Positions 26,947-33,112 of a stretch of DNA of 64,000 nt are shown here, piece after piece. The notes beneath the pieces were generated by a model. That model saw only the letters and a program-made list of their open reading frames with translations. It was not told where the DNA came from and did not search any database. Numbering within the stretch: position 1 is the stretch's first letter; each line of letters starts with the position of its first letter. Position numbers and translations under genes: made by a program. Source of the DNA: an uncultured Solirubrobacterales bacterium (GTDB lineage Bacteria > Actinomycetota > Thermoleophilia > Solirubrobacterales > 70-9); contig CAJAIJ010000057.1 in the NCBI GenBank assembly GCA_903939845.1, positions 62,001-126,000 of the forward strand. Reading direction: 5' to 3'.

Positions 26947-27905
26947 CAGCCCCTGCCCTCCGCCTCGATACGGGCCAGGGTCGCTGCCCCGATCATCCCG
27001 GCATCCGGTCCGAGGACTGCAGGCATGACGGGCGTCTCCCGCATCGGCTTCAGGGCCCGGTCTCGGACCTCCTGCCGGGCCGGACCGAGCAGGAGCTCGC
27101 CCATCGCCATGGCACCGCCCCCAACCACCACGACCTCCGGCTCGAACAGGTTCACGAGCGAAACCAGTGCCGCACCGAGATAGCGGCCCGCCGTCTCGAT
27201 CACCCCGATCGCCACCTCGTCGCCCTCGACCGCAGCCCGGTGAACCTGTTCGGCGGTCAACTCGCCGCTCTTTCCGATCATTTCGCCCAGCACCGAGTCG
27301 GGGTTCGCCAGAGCGGCCTCTGAACCTTCCCGGGCGATTGCAGTTCCCGAGGCCAGCGTCTCGACGCAACCCCTTCCCGGACAGTTCCCCTGACACGGGG
27401 GTCCGTCGAAGTCGACGACCATGTGTCCGAGCTCGGCCCCGGCCCCGGTCGAACCCCGGTAGATCTTTCCGTCGAGCCAGATCCCTCCGCCGATACCGGT
27501 CCCGATCGTGAGCGTGACCGCATCGCGTGCACCCTTTGCAGCCCCGTGGACCGCCTCGGCGAGCATCGCCAGGTTTCCATCGTTGTCGAGCCAGACAGTC
27601 GCTCCGGTCCGCTCTTCGAGCAGGTCCCTGACCGGAAGGTCCTCGAGACCGAGGTTGACGGTGCTTATCGCCCGTCCCCGGGCGAAGTCGATCGTCGCCG
27701 GTATGCCGACCCCGATGTGGTCGGCATCGGGTGCCTCGGACCGGGCCCGCTCGATCCCGTCCGCGAGGAGGTCAATCACGGCCTCCTGCGAATATCCCTT
27801 CGACGAGACCTGATCGCTCCAGATCACCGAACCTTCGGGGTCGACCACGCCGGAAGCCAGCTTGGTGCCGCCGAGGTCGAGGCCTACTGTTCGATCGAGA
27901 GCCAT
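26946..27905 (-). CDS. ROK family sugar kinase, probable glucokinase
   Basis: A 319-residue ROK protein. The phosphate-binding VGLDLGGTKLASGVVD is at the N-terminus, with LDNDGNLAMLAEAVHGAAKGARD (catalytic Asp), GTGIGGGIWLDG, and the ROK zinc signature around GHMVVDFDGPPCQGNCPGRGCVE. No N-terminal DNA-binding domain is present, so it is a kinase rather than a ROK repressor. Glucose is the likeliest substrate. The ATG has GAGAAT 8 nt upstream and no Shine-Dalgarno. The divergent LCP gene begins only 21 bp away. Confidence 0.9.
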   Translation of the reverse strand: MALDRTVGLDLGGTKLASGVVDPEGSVIWSDQVSSKGYSQEAVIDLLADGIERARSEAPDADHIGVGIPATIDFARGRAISTVNLGLEDLPVRDLLEERTGATVWLDNDGNLAMLAEAVHGAAKGARDAVTLTIGTGIGGGIWLDGKIYRGSTGAGAELGHMVVDFDGPPCQGNCPGRGCVETLASGTAIAREGSEAALANPDSVLGEMIGKSGELTAEQVHRAAVEGDEVAIGVIETAGRYLGAALVSLVNLFEPEVVVVGGGAMAMGELLLGPARQEVRDRALKPMRETPVMPAVLGPDAGMIGAATLARIEAEGRG

Positions 27906-27912
27906 AGCCGCT

Positions 27913-27919
27913 CATTCTC
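27913..27919. promoter_or_regulatory. Overlapping divergent -10 elements between ROK kinase and LCP genes
   Basis: The 21-bp gap holds CATTCT on the plus strand (27913-27918), 8 nt before the LCP ATG. On the minus strand GAGAAT (27919-27914) lies 8 nt before the ROK ATG. Both would give leaderless mRNAs and would compete for the same bases. Confidence 0.3.
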
Positions 27920-27926
27920 ACCATTT

Positions 27927-29171
27927 ATGAAGCCCGACGATGACAACGGCGACCTCGGCAGGCCCGATTACAGGGTCTACCGCTCCCGGCGGCGCATACT
28001 GCCGCGCTTCGGCGGCAGGAAGCTGGGCCCACCCTCGGGAGGGAAGCCGCCCCGAAAGCGCCCCTCCCGCCGTCGTCAGGGCCTGAAGGGACAGTCCCGA
28101 CGAGACCTGAACGACCGCCGGGCCGGCGGCGAGCCGATCCCGCCAGGACGGCGTGGGCCGTCCGGTCGGAAGATCCTCAAGTGGGTCATCGTCGGAGCCC
28201 TCGGGTGGGCCCTGCTCAGCCTCCTGGCCTTCGGCGTCTCCGCCCAGATCCAGGCACTGAAGCTCGACGGGGATGCGCGGTCGGCCCTCCAGGGGAACCC
28301 GTGGCTGCTGCCACAGGCCCAGAACATCCTCGTGATCGGAACCGACGGCCGCAGCCCCGACACGCTCGAGCCTGGCGCCGCCCAGGAGAAGCGGTGTTAC
28401 GAAGAGCAGGCCTCGGGTTCCGCGCCCAGCAGCGGCTGCGCCGGAGCACGGGCCGACACCCTCATGGTCGTCCGGGCCGGAGGCGGGAAGTTCAACAAAC
28501 TCTCGATTCCTCGGGACTCCTACGCAGACATTCCGGGTCAGGGGTCACAGAAGATCAACGCGGCATACGCCTATGGCGGTGCGGAACTTCAGATCGAGAC
28601 CGTCTCGGGCTTCCTGGGCATACCGATCGACCATGTGGTGATTCTCAACTTCGATGGCTTCGAGGCATTCATCGACGCGATCGGAGGGGTCGCGGTCGAA
28701 GTGCCGGAGAGACTCTGCGCCGATATCTCGGGCGGGGAGGCGAACGGCGGCTGGACGATCGACCTCGAGAAGGGCGAGAACACGCTCAACGGGGAGGATG
28801 CGCTCGCCTACGCACGGACCCGCAAACCGAGCCCGTGCCCCGGTACGGCACCGAGCGCCTACTCGACCGGCTACGACGACCTCGACCGTGCCGCTGCGCA
28901 GCAATCGATCATGAACGGAATCAAGAACCGGATCACCTCACCCCTCAGGCTCCCTTACAACTTCGTCAAGGGGCCGATCATCGGATGGACGGCTCCCCAG
29001 GCGTTCATCTCGGACATGGGACTGATCGAGATGCCCCAACTCGCCCTCTCGAGCATCTTCGCCGGATCACCGAAGCCCGATGTGCTGGTCCCGTCAGGAC
29101 CTGGGCCGGATGGGAGCCTCGAGATTTCGGTCGAAGAGCGCCAGCGGGCGGTCGCCGCCCTCCAGGGCTAG
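27927..29171 (+). CDS. LytR-CpsA-Psr (LCP) family cell-wall glycopolymer ligase
   Basis: A 414-residue protein. It has a basic, disordered cytoplasmic N-terminus (about residues 1-75) and one membrane helix (KWVIVGALGWALLSLLAFGVSA, about 77-98). The extracellular LCP domain follows: NILVIGTDGRSPDT, ADTLMVVRAGGGKFNKLSIPRDSYADIPG, KINAAYAYGGAELQIETV and ALAYARTRKPSP. Conserved Arg/Asp residues for pyrophosphate binding are present. LCP enzymes move polymers from undecaprenyl-pyrophosphate to peptidoglycan. The domain starts at ATG 27927; an in-frame GTG far upstream lies inside the antisense of the ROK gene. Confidence 0.92.
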   Translation: MKPDDDNGDLGRPDYRVYRSRRRILPRFGGRKLGPPSGGKPPRKRPSRRRQGLKGQSRRDLNDRRAGGEPIPPGRRGPSGRKILKWVIVGALGWALLSLLAFGVSAQIQALKLDGDARSALQGNPWLLPQAQNILVIGTDGRSPDTLEPGAAQEKRCYEEQASGSAPSSGCAGARADTLMVVRAGGGKFNKLSIPRDSYADIPGQGSQKINAAYAYGGAELQIETVSGFLGIPIDHVVILNFDGFEAFIDAIGGVAVEVPERLCADISGGEANGGWTIDLEKGENTLNGEDALAYARTRKPSPCPGTAPSAYSTGYDDLDRAAAQQSIMNGIKNRITSPLRLPYNFVKGPIIGWTAPQAFISDMGLIEMPQLALSSIFAGSPKPDVLVPSGPGPDGSLEISVEERQRAVAALQG

Positions 29172-29183
29172 CGGACTCGCGAC

Positions 29184-29513
29184 CTAATCGGAGGAGTCGG
29201 AGGAGCTGCCGGAGTCTGTCGAGCCGCCCGACGCCGAACCGGTCGACTCGCTCCCTCCGGATCCCGAATCTCCGTTCGATCCGGCAGACGAACCAGAGTC
29301 GCCGGAATCGCCGGACTCCTTGGCCCTGTTCCTCGACTTGGTTCCGTAATCGGTGTTGTGGAAACCGGAACCCTTGAAGTGGATCGCGGGCGAGTGCAGC
29401 ACCCGGCGGGTCGGTGCCTCGCATTCGGGGCACTTCTCGAGGGGCTCCTCGGTGATCGACTGCATGACTTCGACCTCGTGGCCCTCGTCGCACCTGTATT
29501 CGTAAATCGGCAT
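29184..29513 (-). CDS. FmdB-type zinc-ribbon protein with Ser/Gly-rich tail
   Basis: A 109-residue protein. Residues 1-60 are the FmdB ribbon: MPIYEYRCDEGHEVEV, KCPECEAPTRRV and IHFKGSGFHNTDYGTKSRN. Only three Cys remain (8, 28, 31); where a CxxC would be, it reads C-D-E-G-H, so His12 or Glu10 may complete a metal site. The last 45 residues are a low-complexity Ser/Gly/Asp tail with SGDSGDSG-like repeats. Function unknown. GATAAT 8 nt before the ATG suggests a leaderless mRNA, divergent from glyS. Confidence 0.85.
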   Translation of the reverse strand: MPIYEYRCDEGHEVEVMQSITEEPLEKCPECEAPTRRVLHSPAIHFKGSGFHNTDYGTKSRNRAKESGDSGDSGSSAGSNGDSGSGGSESTGSASGGSTDSGSSSDSSD

Positions 29514-29521
29514 AGACGGTG

Positions 29522-29527
29522 ATTATC
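29522..29527 (-). promoter_or_regulatory. Candidate -10 element of leaderless fmdB-type gene
   Basis: The minus strand reads GATAAT (5 of 6 bases of TATAAT), 8 nt before the ATG. Confidence 0.42.
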
Positions 29528-29553
29528 GCAGCGCGTCGTCACCGGTGTCCCTG

Positions 29554-29559
29554 TACGGT
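29554..29559 (+). promoter_or_regulatory. Candidate -10 element deciding the glyS start
   Basis: TACGGT lies 6 nt before the GTG at 29566. It favours that GTG over the in-frame GTG at 29545, which lies upstream of the hexamer. Confidence 0.35.
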
Positions 29560-29565
29560 TCCACC

Positions 29566-30969
29566 GTGAGCGAAGAACGATCGCAGGAGAGAAACGACGA
29601 GGTCACGATGGACGAGATCGTGGCGCTGTCGAAGCGCCGCGGTTTCGTGTTCCCGGCCTCGGAAATTTATGGCGGCCTCGGGTCGACCTACGACTACGGC
29701 CATTACGGGGTTCTGCTCAAGAACAACGTCAAGAACGAGTGGTGGCGGTCGATGCTGGTCGAACGCGATGACATCGTCGCCCTCGACTCGGCGATCATGC
29801 AGCACCCACGGGTCTGGGAGGCCTCGGGACACCTCGAGGGCTTCACCGACCCACTGGTCCAGTGCCTGGGCGACTGCAAGCGACGCTGGAGGGAGGATCA
29901 CCTCCGCGAGGCGATCGAGGCCGAAGGCGGCGATCCCGGGGCCGAGCTGCGCTGCCCCGAATGCGGGGGCGAGCTGAGCGAGCCACGCAACTTCAACCTG
30001 ATGTTCCAGACTCACATGGGACCGGTCGCAGAAGAGGGCAACGAGGTCTACCTCCGGCCCGAGACGGCACAGGGAATCTTCATCAACTTCAAGAACGTCC
30101 TCAACTTCGCACGCAAGTCTCCCCCGTTCGGGATCGCCCAGATCGGCAAGTCGTTCCGGAACGAGATCACTCCCGGCAACTTCATCTTCCGGACGAGGGA
30201 GTTCGAGCAGATGGAGATGGAGTTCTTCGTTCCTCCGGGCGAGGCCGAGGAGTGGCACCGGAAGTGGATCGAGATCAGGCAGGACTGGTATCTCGACCTC
30301 GGGATCCGGCCGGGATTCCTCTCGGTCCGGGCCCACGGGTCGGATGAGCTTTCGCATTACTCGTCCGGGACCAGTGACATCGAATACCTCTTCCCGATCG
30401 GATGGTCGGAGCTGGAGGGGATCGCCAACCGGGGAAACTTCGACCTGACCCAGCATCAGGAACACTCGAACGAGAAGCTGGCTTTCCACGACCAGAAGAC
30501 CGGGGAGAAATACATTCCGTTCGTGATCGAACCGGCAGCCGGGGTCGATCGGGCCGCTCTCGCATTCCTCGTCGATGCCTATGAGGTCGAGGAGGTCGAA
30601 GGCAGGGAGAGGACGGTGCTCCGCCTCCATCCCCGGCTCGCTCCGGTCAAGGTCTCGGTGTTGCCGCTGTTCTCGAAGGAAGGGATGCCAGAGAAGGCCC
30701 GTGAGGTTTTCGACGCCTTCCGCAAGGCCGGCATTCAGGCCGAATACGACGAAGGCGGATCGATCGGCAAGCGCTACCGACGGCAGGATGAGATCGGCAC
30801 GCCCTGGGGGGTGACGATCGACCACCAGACGATGGAAGACGAGACCGTGACCCTCCGGGACAGGGACTCGCTCGAGCAGGTCCGGATCCCGATAGCCGAC
30901 CTGGTCGCCGAGATATCGACCCGGCTGGTTGCGCCCTGGCGGTCACCGAAGGCCGACTCGGGATCCTAG
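29566..30969 (+). CDS. glyS: Glycyl-tRNA synthetase, dimeric class II type
   Basis: About 467 residues from GTG 29566; in-frame alternatives are GTG 29545 and ATG 29608. SKRRGFVFPASEIYGGLGSTYDYGHYGVLLKNN is the typical N-terminus. A Cys-rich insert (CLGDCKRRW...CPECGGEL) and motif 2 around SFRNEITPGNFIFRTREFEQMEMEFF follow. The C-terminal anticodon domain includes PVKVSVLPLFSKEGMPEKA and DEIGTPWGVTIDHQT. This is the single-chain alpha2 form, not the GlyQ/GlyS tetramer. It charges tRNA-Gly in the cytoplasm. Confidence 0.96.
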   Translation: MSEERSQERNDEVTMDEIVALSKRRGFVFPASEIYGGLGSTYDYGHYGVLLKNNVKNEWWRSMLVERDDIVALDSAIMQHPRVWEASGHLEGFTDPLVQCLGDCKRRWREDHLREAIEAEGGDPGAELRCPECGGELSEPRNFNLMFQTHMGPVAEEGNEVYLRPETAQGIFINFKNVLNFARKSPPFGIAQIGKSFRNEITPGNFIFRTREFEQMEMEFFVPPGEAEEWHRKWIEIRQDWYLDLGIRPGFLSVRAHGSDELSHYSSGTSDIEYLFPIGWSELEGIANRGNFDLTQHQEHSNEKLAFHDQKTGEKYIPFVIEPAAGVDRAALAFLVDAYEVEEVEGRERTVLRLHPRLAPVKVSVLPLFSKEGMPEKAREVFDAFRKAGIQAEYDEGGSIGKRYRRQDEIGTPWGVTIDHQTMEDETVTLRDRDSLEQVRIPIADLVAEISTRLVAPWRSPKADSGS

Positions 30970-30978
30970 GCCCGAAAG

Positions 30979-31003
30979 GGGACCCGGTCACAAACGGGGT
31001 CCC
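30979..31003 (+). terminator. Hairpin just after glyS, possible terminator
   Basis: GGGACCC (30979-30985) pairs with GGGTCCC (30997-31003), 9 nt after the glyS stop. There is no U-tract. Confidence 0.4.
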
Positions 31004-31021
31004 TGCACCGACACATCTACC

Positions 31022-31083
31022 GGACCGGCCATCGAGTGCACGGATGCATGACCCGGATACAGCTACCCCGGGTCGGCCGGTCC
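31022..31083 (+). ncRNA. Candidate structured element in the glyS-FUSC gap
   Basis: An outer 9-bp stem GGACCGGCC/GGCCGGTCC (31022-31030 with 31075-31083) encloses an inner 7-bp stem GACCCGG/CCGGGTC (31050-31056 with 31068-31074). The 3' strands abut, so the helices could stack. It lies 76 nt before the FUSC start and may be a 5' leader element or the end of the glyS transcript. It matches no riboswitch class I know. Confidence 0.35.
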
Positions 31084-31159
31084 AAACTTTCACCCTTCAG
31101 TCCTTCGCCGGACCGCTCGCCCTGTCTTGCGTCCTGTCGTCGGGGCATAGTCAGGCCGT

Positions 31160-32284
31160 ATGACCACCGAAGGTAAGGCCGAGTCGCGCATCGCAGCGAC
31201 GATGGTGCCCCTTTTCAGGAACGGGATCGAGGACGTCCGCTACCGCAAGTGGCGAATCCTCCAGCTCTCTCTCGCTGCCGGATTGGCCTGGTTGATCGCG
31301 ACCGAGCTGTTCGGTCACGAGAGCGCCTTCTTCGCACCGATTTCGGTCGTCCTGGTTCTCGGCCTGACCGTTCGCCAGCGCGGCCGGCGGGCTCTCGAGC
31401 TCGGACTCGGGGTCGCCGTCGGAATCGCGGTCGCCGACCTGATCGTGGTGCTGACCGGAACCGGCGTCTGGCAGCTGATGCTGGTGGTCGGCCTGGCCGT
31501 GACCGGAGCACTCCTGCTCGGCGGAGGAACGATCACGGTCAATCAGGCTGCGGTCTCGGCGGTACTCGTTGCCACTCTCCCGGTACCCGATGCCGCTCAA
31601 TCACTCGACCGGTTCATCGACGCCCTGATCGGGAGCGGGGTCGCACTTCTGGCGAACTCGATCACGCCTGCCGACCCGATACGGATCGCCCGGCGACACC
31701 TCGAGCCCCTGCTGTCCGATCTGTCCGGTGTCCTGATCGACGTAGCCGACGCCCTCCAGACAACGAGCATCGCCGATGCGGAGGAAGCACTGAACAGGGC
31801 CAGGGACCTCGACCCCCGGGTCCGGGAGATGAAGATGGCGGTGGAAGCCGGGAGGGAGACCGTGACGGTCGCACCGGCCAGAAAGTCTTCGGAAGGCAGG
31901 GTAACCCGGTTCGAGACGGCAGCGGAGCCGATCGATCTCGTTGTCCGGGACACCAGAGTGCTGGCCCGGGGAGCGGTCCGGGCGACACGTCTGGAGGAGA
32001 ACGTCCCACCAGCGATCATCGAGTCGATCAGGGATCTGGCGACATCCGTGAGGCTGCTCGATCGCTTCCTGGCCGGCAGCAGTGCCGGCACCGAGTGCAG
32101 GAAGGCAGCCCTGCGGGCGGCAGCCCTCGCCACCAAGTCGCTCGAAGAGACCTCGAACATGGCAGCCAGCGCGATCGTCGCCCAGGTCCGGGCGACGTCG
32201 ATGGATCTCCTGCAGGGACTCGGGATGAAGCCCGACGACGCCCGCGAGGCCATGATCGAGGCCCGGGGGCGACTCGAAGACTGA
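31160..32284 (+). CDS. FUSC-type (aromatic acid exporter-like) membrane protein
   Basis: A 374-residue protein. The N-terminal part has five or six closely spaced membrane helices (about residues 30-165: LQLSLAAGLAWLIATELFG, FFAPISVVLVLGLTVRQRG, LMLVVGLAVTGALLLGGG). It resembles FUSC / DUF939 aromatic-acid exporter proteins. The C-terminal ~200 residues are a helical cytoplasmic domain (ARRHLEPLLSDLSGVLIDVADAL). The substrate is unknown. CATAGT lies 8 nt before the ATG in place of a Shine-Dalgarno. It is flanked by candidate RNA structures on both sides. Confidence 0.83.
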   Translation: MTTEGKAESRIAATMVPLFRNGIEDVRYRKWRILQLSLAAGLAWLIATELFGHESAFFAPISVVLVLGLTVRQRGRRALELGLGVAVGIAVADLIVVLTGTGVWQLMLVVGLAVTGALLLGGGTITVNQAAVSAVLVATLPVPDAAQSLDRFIDALIGSGVALLANSITPADPIRIARRHLEPLLSDLSGVLIDVADALQTTSIADAEEALNRARDLDPRVREMKMAVEAGRETVTVAPARKSSEGRVTRFETAAEPIDLVVRDTRVLARGAVRATRLEENVPPAIIESIRDLATSVRLLDRFLAGSSAGTECRKAALRAAALATKSLEETSNMAASAIVAQVRATSMDLLQGLGMKPDDAREAMIEARGRLED

Positions 32285-32416
32285 GGCCCAGCCCGGAGAG
32301 GACAGGGGTTCGCTCAGGCCCTCTCACGCGCTCCGTAAGGTCTTCGCTCCGACCGGGCGCAGGGGGCGGCCTCTGAGCCACTGATTAAAGGCTTTCCAAA
32401 GGTCACGGAAATGTTT

Positions 32417-32546
32417 CGGGAGGGCCGCAACCCGGGACACCTGCCGCTGTTTCATAGGGCAGCTTTGCCAGGGACGGATGCAGGCAGGGCTGGCAGGAAC
32501 AGCAACACGAAAAGACCGGTCGGGAGCAGGGCCCGGCCGGTTTTTT
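32417..32546 (+). ncRNA. Candidate small RNA or structured 3' UTR ending in an intrinsic terminator
   Basis: In the 293-nt gap after FUSC, three stems occur in a row: CGGG/CCCG (32417-32434), CTGCC/GGCAG (32441-32462) and TGCCAG/CTGGCA (32466-32495). They are followed by the strong terminator at 32515-32546. No convincing reading frame fits on either strand. It could be an independent sRNA or the 3' UTR of the FUSC mRNA. I tried to match cobalamin, c-di-GMP, c-di-AMP, SAH and ZTP riboswitch signatures by eye and failed. Confidence 0.35.
32515..32546. terminator. Intrinsic terminator, usable in both directions
   Basis: A ten-pair stem ACCGGTCGGG/CCCGGCCGGT (one T-G wobble) with a 7-nt loop, followed by TTTTTT. 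On the minus strand the stem is followed by CTTTTC, so it may also end the gene at 32578-33039. Confidence 0.85.
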
Positions 32547-32577
32547 CATGCCGGGCCTGAAGCCCGTAGGAAAGTCG

Positions 32578-33039
32578 TTACTCCGAGGCCGGAGCTTCGG
32601 CGACCGGAGTCCCGTTCGTCTGTGCCTGGGCCGATGTGGCCGAGGTGTAGACGAACTCCTCTTCCTCGCCGAAGATCGCGTCGAGGAGGGACTTCCGGGC
32701 GGTCTCGCTGAAGACCAGAACCAGGCCTCCCGTGAGCAGGCCGAGTGCGAGGACGTTGCGGACGACGTGACTCTTCCTCTGCGGCTCGCGGAAGCGCTCG
32801 GTCGCGTCGCGAAGTGACTCGGCCGCATTCTGCAGCTCGCGCTGGACCTTGCGGTCATTGGTGGCACGCTCGAAGGAAGGGTTGTCGGAGAAACGGTCGT
32901 AGGCCTTGCGGGCGGCCGCCACGGCACCGATCAGGCTCGCCCTGAGCTCTTCGTCCTCGACCAACCGCTGGACGTAGTGGTTTTCCCTCGCAGCGCCATA
33001 TGCCCTGCCGGCCCTGTCTACGAAGCTCTCTTCTGCCAT
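32578..33039 (-). CDS. Hypothetical single-pass membrane protein
   Basis: A 153-residue protein. A charged helical N-terminal region of about 95 residues (SFVDRAGRAYGAARENHYVQRLVEDEELRASL, then RELQNAAESLRDATERF) leads to one hydrophobic helix (VVRNVLALGLLTGGLVLVF, about residues 92-110) and an Ala/Thr-rich tail. No catalytic motif. The ATG follows GAAAGAGGCGAA. Resembles small uncharacterised actinobacterial membrane proteins; function unknown. It lies 73 nt downstream of lon. Confidence 0.78.
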   Translation of the reverse strand: MAEESFVDRAGRAYGAARENHYVQRLVEDEELRASLIGAVAAARKAYDRFSDNPSFERATNDRKVQRELQNAAESLRDATERFREPQRKSHVVRNVLALGLLTGGLVLVFSETARKSLLDAIFGEEEEFVYTSATSAQAQTNGTPVAEAPASE

Positions 33040-33112
33040 TTCGCCTCTTTCGTCTCTGGTTTCTCGCGCTTGAATCGAAAGACGAGGATAGCGCCGATCG
33101 ACTTTCCGGTGG

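Noticed and set aside
26119-27396. A 425-codon frame suggesting a long RsmI
   Set aside because: RsmI homology begins at 26946; the extension is the ROK gene read out of frame.
32403-32927. Minus-strand frame of 174 codons over the candidate RNA region
   Set aside because: It overlaps the better-supported 153-residue membrane protein in another frame and is Arg/Pro/Ser-rich noise.
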